Shown here: piece after piece, positions 39,600-51,757 of the stretch
How the letters are laid out: each line of letters opens with the position of its first letter
How positions within the stretch are numbered: position 1 is the first letter of the stretch
Assembly (NCBI GenBank): GCA_963573385.1
Contig: CAUYLG010038269.1
Span: 1-64,000, forward strand
Length of the DNA stretch: 64,000 bases
Direction of reading: 5' to 3'
From: Cacajao melanocephalus
Lineage: Eukaryota; Chordata; Mammalia; Primates; Pitheciidae
Notes under the pieces: model-generated
Told to the model about the DNA's origin: nothing
Database searches by the model: none
The model's input: the letters and a program-made list of their open reading frames with translations, nothing else
Translations under genes and position numbers: made by a program

Positions 39600-40248
39600 A
39601 TGCATGTTTATATATAATTTATATACCTATATTAATTATATGCATATATGTATATATTATATATATGCAGATATATTATATACATATTTAATATATGTAT
39701 ATACATGTGTATATTATAACATGTATATGCTATATATAACATGTGGATGTTATAATATATATGTGCATAACATGTGTGCGTGTTATATATAAGACATGCA
39801 TGTTATATATAACATATATGTGCATGTGGTAAGTATATGTAAATACATATGTATGTAAGAAATGTTTTATATATATACACACACATGTGTGCAATGGACT
39901 ATTATTCAGCCATAAAAAAAGGAAATCCCACAACATGGATGAACTTGGAGAACATTATGTATGCTAAGTGAAATAAGCTAGTCACAGAAGGACAAACACT
40001 GCACGATTTCACTAATATGAGGTATCTAAAGTAGTCAAACTCATGGAAACTGAAGGCAGAACAGTGGTTGCTAAGAGATGTCGGGGGTGATGAGGTGTGT
40101 TCAACAGCTTTAAAATTTCAGTCATGCAAAACAAAAAGTTCTAGAGGTCTACTATACAACATTGTACTTATAGTTAGCAATTCTGTACTGTGCACTTAAA
40201 ACATTTTAATAGGGTAGATCTCTTTATGTGTTTTTTACCGTAATTCTT
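39111..40248 (+). mobile_element. L1M 3' portion with internal AT satellite
   Basis: Plus-strand older L1 from the ORF2 C-terminal part ('atgctcaacatcactaatca', 'ttgatccagcaatcccactg', 'cttccatgttcattgc') to the 3'UTR ('ggcagaacagtggttgctaa', 'gttagcaattctgtactgtg'). Its short family TA tract has become a ~330-bp AT satellite (39551-39880), after which L1 continues with 'tggactattattcagccata'. A small quasi-palindromic insertion lies at 39478-39500. Confidence 0.88.
39551..39880. repeat. AT-rich satellite inside L1, with duplicated edges
   Basis: Begins and ends with the same L1 phrase, aagaaatgttttatatata (39551 and 39857), about 306 bases apart. Between them are a (TA)16 run (39562-39593), TATGCA/TATACA units, and repeated ATGTTATATATAACAT-type palindromes (about 39790-39815). 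Confidence 0.9.
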
Positions 40249-40566
40249 AAAAAATGTGATTCATGGCTGGGCGTGATGGCTCACACCTGTAATCTCAGCA
40301 CCTTGGGAGCCTGAGGCAGGTGGATCACAAGGTCAGGAGTTTGAGACCAGCCTGACCAACATAGTGAAACCCTGTCTCTACTAAAAATACAACAATTAGT
40401 TGGGCATGGTAGCATGCACATGTAATCCCATCTACTCAGGAGACCTAGGCAGGAGAATTGTTTGAACCGCGAGATGGAGGTTGCAGTGAGCCAAGATTGC
40501 ACCATTGCATTCCAGCCTGGGAGACAGAGCAAGATTCTGTCTCAAAAAAAAAAAAAATGTGATTCA
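40249..40566 (+). mobile_element. Alu SINE with perfect 16-bp target duplication
   Basis: Full-length Alu body 40265-40540 with a 14-base A-tail. Identical flanks aaaaaatgtgattcat at 40249-40264 and at the end of the A-tail through 40566 show the insertion site. The insertion lies at the end of the L1M 3'UTR. The start of the duplicated target (an A-run) suits the L1 endonuclease. AluS-like with scattered CpG decay. Confidence 0.97.
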
Positions 40567-40694
40567 TAATGAAAGAGTTAACATGCATGCCAACTTAGCT
40601 GGTCATCCATAAATATTAAATATATTTCGTATCAATTACATATCTTGGGCTGTCTTTTGAAGGTTGCCTATATTTCTTTGACCATAAAAATCAT

Positions 40695-40805
40695 CATGAG
40701 AGGCAACAAGACATAGTGACATGCAAAGGATTTAGAATCTTATGGACCTTAATTTGAGTCCACATTCCCTAACTAGTTATCTTCTAGAGCTTGATATGTT
40801 GTTAT
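40695..40805 (-). mobile_element. Possible MIR (antisense)
   Basis: 'ggatttagaatcttatggac', 'ttaatttgagtccacattcc', 'ctaactagttatcttctaga' resembles the antisense 3' half of MIR. Low identity. Confidence 0.4.
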
Positions 40806-40814
40806 TATATCCGA

Positions 40815-40990
40815 GATTTAAAGTAGCAATGGTACTAGCAGCAACAGTGGTATTAGTTTTGTACCAAACTTAATAGTAATGGTTGTAGCAGTAGTAATAC
40901 TAGCAGTAGTATCAATAACAGAAGTGGTAGTAACATTGGTAGAAATAGTAGTTGTGGTGATAATAACAGTAATAGTAGTAGCAACCGTGT
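40815..40990. repeat. Degenerate trinucleotide repeat (TAG/TAA/TGG-rich)
   Basis: About 175 bases with a persistent 3-base rhythm (gtag, taat, agtagt, ggtagt units), highly diverged. The opposite strand reads as a long Thr/Ile-rich series (minus 40818-41015), a consequence of the repeat. Confidence 0.75.
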
Positions 40991-41335
40991 TCATAATCCC
41001 TGTTTTATTTTTCATAGTACTTATCTCTTTTTAAAGAATATGTAAAATGTTTGTATTAAACCATTGATTTTTATTTTGCTTTCTGATGAATCCCAGAGTC
41101 CTAAAGTCCTAGAACAGTATAGATGTCTCATAAATATCTGTTAAAATATATATATACATTGCATTTTAGGAGCACTACTGCCTTGAGAGTTTCTAGTTTC
41201 CATGTATAAGCTTTGAGCATAGACCCCAAGCTAAGTCATACAGCCAATGTCAATAGAGACTTCAATTCTCTTGGAACATGATTCTAATTGGTAAACAAAC
41301 AAACACATGAGATATTCAGAAACATTTTCTAATTA
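40991..41335. other. No identifiable feature
   Basis: Short AT-rich spacer. Confidence 0.5.
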
Positions 41336-43960
41336 ATTCATTTAATGTGTATTTATTGAGCACCTATGACGCTAGAGGCTGAGGAAAAAATATGATCAAC
41401 AATTATCTTCTAAGAGATCACAGTAGGGAAGGAGAAATTAATATAGGCACATATTTATGGTCAAGTTCTTTCAGTGCATCAACACATATTTTTTAAGTTT
41501 CTGCCATTTCTCAGGTACTGTTCTAGTTGTTAGGGACACTGCAGTGAATAAGTTTCATTCCTGTTGGAGGTTTTCTAATTAAGAGCACAGTCATTAAACA
41601 AATGCATCAGTGTGAAACAATAAAAAGTGCTGTGGAGAAAATAATAAAGCCAAGTCAGAGGAACAGGAAGTGCAGGAAGCGCAGGAAGGGCAAGGGGCAG
41701 GAGGTCCTATTTTATCTAGGATATTTAGGGTAGACTGCATTGATAAAGTAACCTTTGAAGAGAGATCTGAAGGATTCTGGGAATGAATCATGTAAATATC
41801 TGAAGGAAAAAGATTTCAGGCATGGAAAACCATAAGTTCAAATCCCAGAGGCAGGAAGACTATGGGCATGCTGAAGGATCAAGGAGGCTACTCACTGTAG
41901 CTGGAGCATGGAGAGGAAGAAGGAGGGTAGGTGAGTTGAAGGGGCAGTAAGACCGTAACAGGCAAGGCCTCTGAGACCAATGAAAGTATGTTAAGTTTTA
42001 TTTGAGTTGAAATGTGAAAAAATTGGAAGATTTTAGTAAAATCATAGTATGACCTGACTTAGGTTTTCAAAGGATCTCTCTGGCCCCTGTGAGAATATAA
42101 CATAAGGATCAAGGGCAGAAACAGGAAAACTAGTTAGGGTGAAAATGATTCTATATTAGCATACTATGACGGTGACTTGGACCAAAATGTTTGCCACGAA
42201 AATGCTGAGAGATGAGGTCCTATTCCTGATATATATAAGATAAAGATGTTAGGATTTACTGATCAATTAAATACGTGGTATAAGAGAAAGAGTGAATGCA
42301 AGGATGGCTACTGTATATTTGGTCTCAACATCTGGAGAAATGGAGGTACCATTTACTAAGATCAGTGAAGCATTGAGAGGAGCAGGTATTGGGGAGAAGA
42401 CAATGTTTAATTATGGATACCTTAGACATGAAGTGACTTTCGCAAATCGATACAGATATTCACTAGATAATATGAAGCCTCAGAAGAAAGAACCCAGATG
42501 TCAATACAGACTTTCTGGAAGAGTCATTTTCTGAAAAGTGTCAACAGTAAGAAGGAATTATATATCAGTTTAGGAAAGGTATTATAGGGAGAGGAGTTAT
42601 CACAAACAAAGCTGAAGAAGCAACAACCAATATGTAGGTGAGATAAAATCAGCTTCATAATACAAGCTTAAAATTCTAATTGGGAATGAAAACCTTACAT
42701 CCTTACATTTTGTTGTCAAATGCATCCATTTGTCAATGAAGAGCCATTAAAAGCTGTCAAGGAGGAAAGCAATAAAGTGACATGTTTAATTTATTCAGTA
42801 ATTCTAACAATTAATTATATCTCTCCTATCTATCATCTATCTATGTATCTATTTATCAAATCAAGAATATGATCAGCAGCGGGAAGAGTAGTAGGAAATC
42901 AATCACAGCACTCCAAATAAGAAATTATGAAAATCCCGAGCTAGGGCAGAAGAAAGATGAATAGGAAAAAATATGGAGTCAAAGTATAATAAAGATAAAA
43001 CAAGAGAGATGTACTGTTTGATATACATAACAGTGAGGATTCTAAACCTCTGGCAGAGCTACTAGGGTGAAAATTATACTATCAAGCACGATTGGAAATA
43101 AAGGAGAAGGTACAGAATTAAGGAAGAAAAAGATGATAGGTTATAATTTGTACAAGGTGAACATGATGGGAAAATAAAAATAATGACAGAAATAACAGTA
43201 TATTGAGGGTTTACTATGTGCCAGTCATTTTACATGTGTCTTCTCAAATAATCTTTATGACAAAATAAATTTCATAAATTATCCTGATTTTACAGAAGAA
43301 AAAAAATGATGCTTAGAGAGTATTTGCAAATTGGCTAATATGGAAGAACAAGAATTCAAATTCACATTTTTCTTTAAGACAGAGCCTGAATTCTTAATCA
43401 CTGGACTCTAAGTAATCAAGTCTGACACTCATAAAAAAAAAAGAAGCCAAGCAATAGAAATTTGAGAATCATCTGCATACAGGTTTTATATGTTTTTTTT
43501 TAATTAAAACTATAACAGTCAATAAGACAACCAAAAAAATTTAAAAATAAGTACTGTTGCCAGAACCCTTTAAAAAAATTTAAAGGATGTACAAAGGAAG
43601 AAGAAAGCATCCATGAAAGAGAAAAAACAAACAAACAAACAAAAAATACATAGGGGAAGAAAAGAGAGAGAACTATAAGAGGAATGCAAGGTCTTGAGGG
43701 TCAACAAAAATGGGGACTTTGAACCGAAAGGGGAAAATCAATGATGCCAAAGGCAGCACAGTATATGTCTATTGGATTTGGCAATTAGGAGATCATAAAT
43801 TAGTATACATTCTGTAATGCAGCAAGAGGAGAAACCAGAATCAGTAGTTCAAGAAGTAAATAGGAGCTTGGATCTGTGGGTACTTTTTCATAGCATGGAA
43901 ATTGGATGTGAAAGACAGGAATGAAATTTTAAGATAGCTACAAGCTGATTCAGGCACAGA
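41336..43960 (-). mobile_element. Cluster of antisense L2 LINE fragments
   Basis: At least two L2 3' ends in the same orientation: 'tgtgtatttattgagcacct' (41347) and 'caggtactgttctagttgtt' with 'gacactgcagtgaataagtt' (41512-41551). The second continues into L2 ORF2-derived sequence ('aagtgctgtggagaaaataa', 'aggatctctctggcccctgt', 'gtaccatttactaagatcag'). Part of the same L2 region recurs at 42725-43040. At 43468-43479 the minus strand encodes the reverse transcriptase box Tyr-Ala-Asp-Asp. 43770-43800 ('ctattggatttggcaattag') matches a further upstream part. A MIR interrupts it. Confidence 0.7.
43185..43410 (+). mobile_element. MIR SINE
   Basis: Plus-orientation MIR with a good head: 'attgagggtttactatgtgc', 'cagtcattttacatgtgtct', 'ctcaaataatctttatgaca', then 'cctgattttacagaagaaaa' and 'taatcactggactctaag'. 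It lies inside the L2 cluster. Confidence 0.85.
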
Positions 43961-46440
43961 TAATTTTTCAAAATTGTTTTCTTGAAGATTTAAACATTGT
44001 TGAAGGGGAAGAACATGTAGAATGTAAGATGTTGGAGAATCAGAACAAACTATATAACAGATGAAGTAAGATTTTGGAATATATGCAAAGGAGTATTATC
44101 AAAGTGTAGTATAACATTTGGCCTTAAACTGAATCCATTATTCTATGAGCTTGAACAATAAGCTGTAATTATGTGTATAACTGTAAATTCTTCTATATGG
44201 AGGGAGAATGAAGTTTAAAGAGATCAAACAGTCTCCTGATGAAATAGTAGGTAGATCTTCGGCTTGCAAGTGAGCAAGCTGGGCATTTAACAAGAAGCTT
44301 GGAGAGAAGAGGTACAGCCTTACAACCGGGAAAGTACATGTTAAAGTCAGATAAATGAAAAGAAGTGCCAGGCTGGGCACGGTGGCTCTTGCCTGTAATC
44401 CCAGCACTTTGGGAGGCCGAGGTAGGCAAATCATGAGGTTTGCTTAGATAAAATTGTCGCTTGGAACCTCAAATATAAGAAGTTTTCTTCATACTCTTCA
44501 CTATCATCCAAATCCTCTCCATCTAGAGCAATAACAACTTTGTTGAGCAAATAACAGGTGATACAGCGAGAAGAAAGATTGAATAAGATGTGGGTCTATT
44601 ATAAAAATAAATTTCCCAAATTCCATTATGACTTCTTTAGCCAGAATTTAATCAAAGGGTTTTTTTTTTCTTTTCTCTGAAATTCCTTTATTTGAAGTTG
44701 AAGTTTGTTGCAATTATTGTTTCATGTTTTCTCCAAGTAATGGTCTATAATTACTCTCAAGTAAATTAGCAAAACTGAAAGAAACTACTTCATGTGTTCT
44801 TCTGGTTGAATGAGTCTTTTCTTTCTTGCTCTTTCAGTGAATGACAGCTTTTTTCAGGCGCCAAATGAACTCAATTTGTGAGACATTAATTATTTTCTCA
44901 TTCTAAAGATATTACAGGAAAATATCTGTGATTCCTTTTTCTTCCTTTCTTTCCCCTTGGTGAACATCCCAATGTCATAAATCTAGAGTTTATCTGTAAG
45001 ATAATTCTACTCAGTTTATTTTTCTTTGGATTCCCAATTTCTGTTCTGACTTTTATTCTGTATGATTAAGAATTTGGCAATCACAATGTGAGTAATATGC
45101 CAGGAAAATCATCTATTTAGACCAATATCATTTTTACAAATTTTAATATAAAAATTACAAATCCCATCCCAATTAAGAAATCTTGAGCAATGAACATTTT
45201 AGTTAATGCTATTAAATAAACTGGCATCCATCTCCATCAATGACTAATGTAATAATACATTCTGCTCACATTTATGGTTTCCTATTACCTAATGGGTTTT
45301 TGTTGTTGTTGTTGGAACATCAGCATGTTACTAAAAATAACAAGACTTGAGAATAAAATTCTAACAAGCAAAAACCTAGACATCAGCTAAATAAATAGAA
45401 CATTAAGTTCAAAACAAAAATGGTAATATTAGATCAGCTTACTCATTTGCCAATTGCAACATACATGTGGTCAGCCCAATGAATGGTGTAACTACAGGGT
45501 TATAAAAATATTATTGGTTACATATTGATCATTTCACTCAATATGATATTAGCTATGAACTTCTAATTCTAGCACTGTTTACTAAGAAAAATATCCAGCT
45601 TGCATGCATTAAAATGTTTGACTATTTTATGTCTATATTTTCTGAGCTCTCAAATTTTGCCGTACAGTGGTATTACTCTAGTTAGCAACTACCAGAGGCA
45701 TATGCCTATTTACAGAAATCTATTTTAGAAAAGTATTACATAAAAATTAATAGTTAAAAGAATCTCATCAAGCTTTGATGAATATTGACCTATCTCTAGT
45801 TGGAACAATCAAGGTAGGGCATAGCCAGGCCTTAATTGCGTAAATAACTTAAATTCTATAAAACCACAATGTTTTAATATAGAACTTGTATATACATCAT
45901 TGCATCGTATATCCATGTCAACTGCAAAATAGACTTGCAGTGTTAAGTTTCTTATTCAAAAATAAAAAATAACCTCAAGAAAAATAAAGTAACTTGCCTG
46001 ACTTGGCACAATAAATACCTGGAAACCAGGCTTCCAGAAAAGAGCATGAATTAAATACGAAGATTTATCAAATAAGAGTACAGGTCTCATGACTCCAGGT
46101 ATGGTGTAATCCAAGATAATAAATTGCAGTTCTAAATTTACTGACCTTGTCATTATAGTTTACAGTGTTTGCTAATGTTTAGGGATAAAATAGTGAGAAA
46201 AAAAAAGAAAAAGATCTTTATTTTCAAAGAATCGACACTAAAGGGAAAGATGTTAATTAATTATTGAATTAACAAATAGCAATTTACAACCTAATCCAAG
46301 TGTTAAGAAGTTCAGGAACAGGATTGTTTAAAGTAAAAATAAAGACCAGCTTTGGCTGTGGCAGGAAGGCTATTGAGGATAGCTTGTCCTGATAGCTGTA
46401 AAATGGATAATTTAATGAAGGTAAGGACATTTAGATGGGT
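43961..46440. other. Unique-looking interval with one Alu stub
   Basis: Apart from the 69-bp Alu stub at 44371-44439, a T-run (44660-44670) and a (GTT)5 patch (45301-45315), I recognise nothing in these 2.5 kb. Confidence 0.45.
44371..44439 (+). mobile_element. Alu 5' stub, 3'-truncated
   Basis: Only the first 69 bases of Alu are present ('ggctgggcacggtggctctt' to 'gaggtaggcaaatcatgagg'), then unrelated sequence. There is no right arm and no A-tail, so a later deletion or rearrangement removed the 3' part. Confidence 0.92.
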
Positions 46441-46502
46441 GTTTGCCCAAATATCTGGGTACTGTCACCTAGTCAAGTTAACACATAAAGTTTATCATCA
46501 CA
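46441..46502 (-). mobile_element. MLT2-type LTR end fragment (antisense)
   Basis: Reverse complement of the MLT2 start: 'gtcacctagtcaagttaaca', 'cataaagtttatcatcaca'. Compare the plus-strand copy starting at 13920. The rest of the LTR is not recognisable. Confidence 0.6.
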
Positions 46503-46809
46503 TCACCCATCTAACTTCTACATTTCTCAATTATTAACTTCTGTTCTCATTGCCAAGGGCCTACCTGCTCCAATTATGTATCTGTTCCATAGTTAGATTC
46601 TGAACCTGAAAATCATCAGGCAGGATCTACCCAAAGTCACTAATTTAAATGGTCCACATCCTTACCAAAGTCCCTTATTATGTCAGCTTATATGTTCAAA
46701 TATTTTTATGGTAACAGATTTTAGAAGAAATAAGAATCTTCAGGCCCCTGATTCTCTTTCCTCTATTAGTAAGTGCTCTCCCTTATTCATCTTGGATGTC
46801 ATGGTCAAG
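46503..46809. other. No identifiable feature
   Basis: Short unique interval preceding the duplicated segment. Confidence 0.5.
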
Positions 46810-46980
46810 TTCTCAAATTACTCTCTTGTAAAAGTGTTAAACGTTATTTTTCTATCTAAAAAATATGTAAATAAATAAATAACAAAAATAAATGAAGGTA
46901 AGATGGGTGGTAGGCAGAAGATTTTATTCCAGAGGGGAAACAGCATGTGCAAATGAGCTGGGGCAGGGGAGAACACAGAT
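46810..46980. repeat. Local duplication, copy 1 (partner at 51422-51581)
   Basis: Shares co-linear sequence with 51422-51581 in the same orientation. The right ~90 bases ('gatgggtggtaggcag', 'attccagaggggaaacagca', 'caaatgagctggggca') agree at about nine bases in ten by eye; the left part is AT-rich and less similar, with indels. The shared part crosses the left edge of an L2 fragment, so the copies derive from each other, not from two independent L2 insertions. Confidence 0.88.
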
Positions 46981-47110
46981 GATTTCAAGTGATAAAAGTG
47001 CAGAGTAGTTAAAGAAAGAAATAGAGAAAAAAAGGTTTTAGATGAATATAATGCAGTAGCCACTCATGCAGAGCCTCTCAGGCAGTGTCAACGATATAGA
47101 TCTTGAAGAA
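46880..47110 (-). mobile_element. L2 fragment (antisense)
   Basis: Antisense L2-like segment: 'attccagaggggaaacagca', 'tgtgcaaatgagctggggca', and 'catgcagagcctctcaggca'. Compare the better preserved L2 at 41.6-42 kb. Fairly diverged. Confidence 0.5.
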
Positions 47111-48650
47111 TAATATTACTAAGATGGCAGATTAAGAGTTACCCACCCTAATCCTCCTCCAAAAAGAAAAACAAATAGAGATAAATAGCTATTCACAAAC
47201 TGAAATAACCCAAAGAGGACTCAATGGCTCAATAAAGAATCTACAGCAACACAGTGAAGCAAATTAAAAAGTGGAGAATACCCACACAGAAAAAAATCAC
47301 TAGTGGGACTGGCATACCTCAGATGCCAGGAGATGGCTAGTAGCAAAAGAGAAAGGTAGAGGCTATTGATATGAGCCAAACAGCAGAAAGTACCATGCTT
47401 TCAGTGGCCTTCTATACAGAGAACAGTGAGATTTTTTTTGCCACTGTGGTAACAAACAATCATTCTCACTGGGGAACACCAAACAGGGAGATGTGGCTCC
47501 ATACCCCTCCTTCATCCAAAAGCAGTAACTGTTGAGCCACTTTGAGAAAGAAGCCACAACCCTTCCCAATTCCTTGTATGCCCCAACCTTGGAGCTGTGG
47601 CCACACTATAAATGTCCATACTCCCGACCCAGGCTCCGTGGCTAAGACTGCTCATGTCTCAGACATCAGACCCATTGTGAGAGTGAGCTAATTTGAACTC
47701 CAAGCCCTAAAGACAAGTTCTCACTGTATGTGTTTACATTCTGAGCACTGGCTCAGCTGCTGTAAAGAAGTAACCACTGTTCTGCCCCTGGAGCCAGTGT
47801 AACTATAGAAATGCCCATGCTTCCATTCTCAGCTGCCTACCTACTCCACAAGTATCTGTGTCTCACATGCTGTTACTAGCATGGTAGTAGAAGTGACTAC
47901 ACCCTGGATATAATACCCACTACTGCCCCAGGTCCTAAAGCTGTAATTCCTCTATACATGCTAATACTGAGACATTATCTCTGTGGCCATTCCACAGGCA
48001 CCACTAATTAGACACTGGTACCACTACCACCATAAGCAGGCCTGCAAACCAGACCTAGTGCCATAAGGATTCCTTCAGTCATAATGTTTTCAGTGAGAGA
48101 AAAAGATATTAGGAAGAACTTAGCCATTGTCACTAAAGGCTCCAAACAATGCTTGCTGCCACTGCAGATGTCCACAGCATTGGTCCTTGAGGAGCCCTAT
48201 AATTTTCATTCACGTTGATATCAGCAAAAAGAGCTGCACAGAGACTACAGAACGAATCCCTCACTTGTGACAGAACCATTGCACCTTACCCAGCAAGTGC
48301 CCTCATGTTTCCATGTAACCTCCGTAGAAGATAGTCTTTCCAAAGAAAAATAAGTTGTAAAGTCTGGAAGAAGTTATTGTCCCATCATATATGCACAAAT
48401 CAACAAAAGGCAACAAGAAGCATTAAAAAAAAACAAAGGTAATATAACACTATTTAAAAAAAAAACTCACAATTTTTTAGTAGCTGACCCCAAAGAAATG
48501 TAGATATACAAACCATTTGACAAAGAATTCAAAATAATTGTTTCAAATAAGCTCAGCAAAGTTGACAAAAAAATACAGAGAAATAATTTTAAAAATTAGA
48601 AAAGCAATATGTGTCCATAAAGGTATTTAACAAAGATAATGAAATTATTG

Positions 48651-48960
<310 letters not shown>

Positions 48961-51421
48961 TGAAATTATTTTTAAAAAGAGGTAAATTTTGGAGCTGAAA
49001 ATATGCAATGAATAATTTTTTTTAAATGCAGTGAAGTTTATCAATCACAAAATTAATCAACCAAAAGAAAGAATCTGTGAATTCAAAGGCAGGTTATTTG
49101 AAAGTACAGTCAGAAGAATAAAGTGAAAGAATGAAAAGAGTGAAGAAAACTTACAGGACTTATGGGACAGCATTAAAAGAGCAAACTATCAAATTATAGG
49201 AGATTAAGAAGTAGAAGAAAGGAACAAAGGTTAAGAAAGCTTATTTTAAAAAAATAACAGCAGAAGACTTTACAAATCATAGGGAAAAAATATACATGTA
49301 CTCAAATACAGGAAAGTCAAAGGCCTCCAATCATATTTAAATCAAGGAAGACTATGCCAAGATTTATTATAATCAAACTCTCAAAAAACAAATACAAAAT
49401 CAAAGAGAATACCCCGAAAGCAGCAAAATAAATAAATAAATAAATAATGTATAGGGGAGTTTCAATACGACTAGCAATGGATTTCTCAGCAGAACCTTAA
49501 AGGCCAGAAGAGAGTAGCATGATTTATTAAAAATGCTGAAAGAAAAAACTGGCAAAGAAGACTGTACCCAGCAAAGCTGTTCTTCAGAAATGAAGAAGGG
49601 ATAAAGACATTCTCAGACTAACAAATTCTGAGGGACTCAGTACACCAGACCTGTCTTATGGGAATTACTAAATGAATTTCTTCAAACTAAAAGAAAAAGG
49701 CAATAATTTGAAACATAAAAACATGTCAAAACATAAAACTCAATGGTAAACCCAGGTGCACAGTCAAATTCGGAATACTCTAATAATGTAATAGTGGCAT
49801 GAAAAATCATCTGTATCTCTGAGGATTAAAAGAAAAAATGATTAAAAATAATAGCTACAATAATTTGTAAAGAATATACAATATAAGATAATTTAAATTA
49901 TGACAACAAAAATATAAAATGTCAGTGGGAGGAGTAAAAGTGTAGAGTTTTCTAGGCAACCATAGTTGTTACCCATAGTTGTTATTAGATTAAAGCAGCC
50001 CATAATAACTTTAAGATTATTTATGAAAGCTTCATATTTACCAAAACCATAAGTATAGTAGGTAAACAAAATATAAAAAGTCAGGAATTATAGCTTACCA
50101 CTAGATTAAACTACCTAATGATAATGGAAGACATCTTGAGAGAAGGAAAGGATATAAAATATGACCAGAAAACAACTAACATAATGGAAATCATAAGCAA
50201 TTATCTGTTAACAATTACCATGAATGTAAATGAGTTAAATTCACCAATCAAAAGACATGAAGTAGATCAATGGCTATAAAAGGAAATGAGATCCAACTAT
50301 ATACTCTCCAATAGACTCACTTAAAGGACACACATAGATGAAAAGTGAACAGATGGAAGAAGATATCCCACACAAATGGAAACAAAAAGAGAGTAAGGGT
50401 AGCTATGCATATATTAGAAAAAATTTGCTGAATCAAAAACTACAAAATGAGATTAAAAAGTCAATCTATAATGATAAAGGGATCAATGTTTCAAGAAGAT
50501 ATAACAATTTTAAATATGTGTGTACACAACATGAGATCACCAAAATATATAAAACTAATATTAATAGATTTGCAGAGAGGGATATACTGCAGTATAATTT
50601 TAGTAGGACACCTCAGTACCCTACTTTCAAAAGTGGAGCAAATATTCAGATAAAAATTCAATAAGGAAAAATGGGATGTGAACTACACTTTAGGCCAAAT
50701 AGACCTAACAAACATATATACACATTCCATTCAAGAACAGTCAAACACAAATTCATGTGATTCATTATCCAGGGTAGTTTATATGTTAGACTGCAAAACA
50801 AGTCTAAACACATCTAAGAAAGCTGAAATCATAAAAAGAATTCTGTCCAACCAGATGATGTAAAACTAGAAATCAATGTTAGGAAGAATTTTGGAAAATT
50901 CACAAATATTTGGAAATTGAAGAACATATGCCTAAACACCAATGGGTCAAAGAAAAAATTTAAATGGAAATTTAAAAATATCTTGAGAGAAACAAAAATG
51001 GAAACACAAAATACCAAATGAAGGGAAGCATGGAAAGCAGTTTCAAGAGAAAAATGTATAGCAATAAACACCTGCATCTAAGAAAAACAAAGAAAGAACT
51101 ATCCCAAATAAATGAGCTAACATTATATCTTAAAGAACTAGAAAATGAAGACCAAACTAAGCCCAAGTTAGTAGTAAATAAGAAATACTAAAAAGAACAT
51201 AAATAAATTAAATAAAGCCTAGAAAGACAGTAGAAATGGTCAATAAAACTAATAACTGATTTTTATTAAAGGTAAAAATATCAACAAATTTTGGTTAGAG
51301 GGCCAGGGGTGGGATGCTATGGTGTGTTTTTGTCCTCCAAAGTTTCTGTGTTAGAGGCTTAATCCCAAAAACAGTGTTAGGAGGTGGGAGCCAAATAAAA
51401 GGTGATTAAGTCATCGTCACA

Positions 51422-51581
51422 TTCTTAAAATACTCTTTTGAAAAAATATTAAACAACACTATTTTTCTATCTAAATGTAAATAAATAAAATTAATGAAGG
51501 CAAGATGGGTGGTAGGCAGAGAATTTATTCCAGAGGGGAAACAGCATATGCAAATGAGCTGGGGCAAGAAAGAACAGAGAT
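51422..51581. repeat. Local duplication, copy 2 (partner at 46810-46980)
   Basis: Foreign block inside the LTR, between '...gtgattaagtcat' and '...aattcatgaatggattaac', which are contiguous in the LTR family. It matches 46810-46980 in the same direction, including the AT-rich part left of the L2 piece. It has no A-tail or target duplication that I can see. Confidence 0.88.
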
Positions 51582-51637
51582 AATTCATGAATGGATTAAC
51601 GTCAGTATCATAGAAGTGCATTAGTTATTGCAAGAGT

Positions 51638-51757
51638 GGGCTTGGTGGGGTAGTGGAGAGACAGTGGGGGGTGGGAAGGGAGGGGAGGGTGGGGAGGGAT
51701 AACATGGGGAGAAATGCCAGGTATAGTATGCACCCAAAGTAAAATAAATAAATTTCT
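51638..51757 (+). mobile_element. Short L1 3'-end insertion, G-rich
   Basis: About 120 bases of primate-type L1 3'UTR: a G-rich polypurine run (51665-51699), 'ggagggataacatggggaga', 'aatgccaggtatag', then a jump to 'tgcacccaaagtaaaataaa' and an A-rich tail. Part of the 3'UTR between these is missing. Same variant as 1010-1060. Confidence 0.75.

Noticed and set aside
37195..40248. One L1 split by unique DNA (37.2-37.7 and 39.1-40.2 kb)
   Set aside because: The piece at 37396-37708 and the start of the 39111 element cover the same part of ORF2, so they are different copies.
40818..41015. 65-codon Thr/Ile-rich minus ORF
   Set aside because: Follows directly from the degenerate trinucleotide repeat.
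42292..42534. 80-codon plus ORF
   Set aside because: Lies antisense to L2 LINE sequence; no independent coding evidence.
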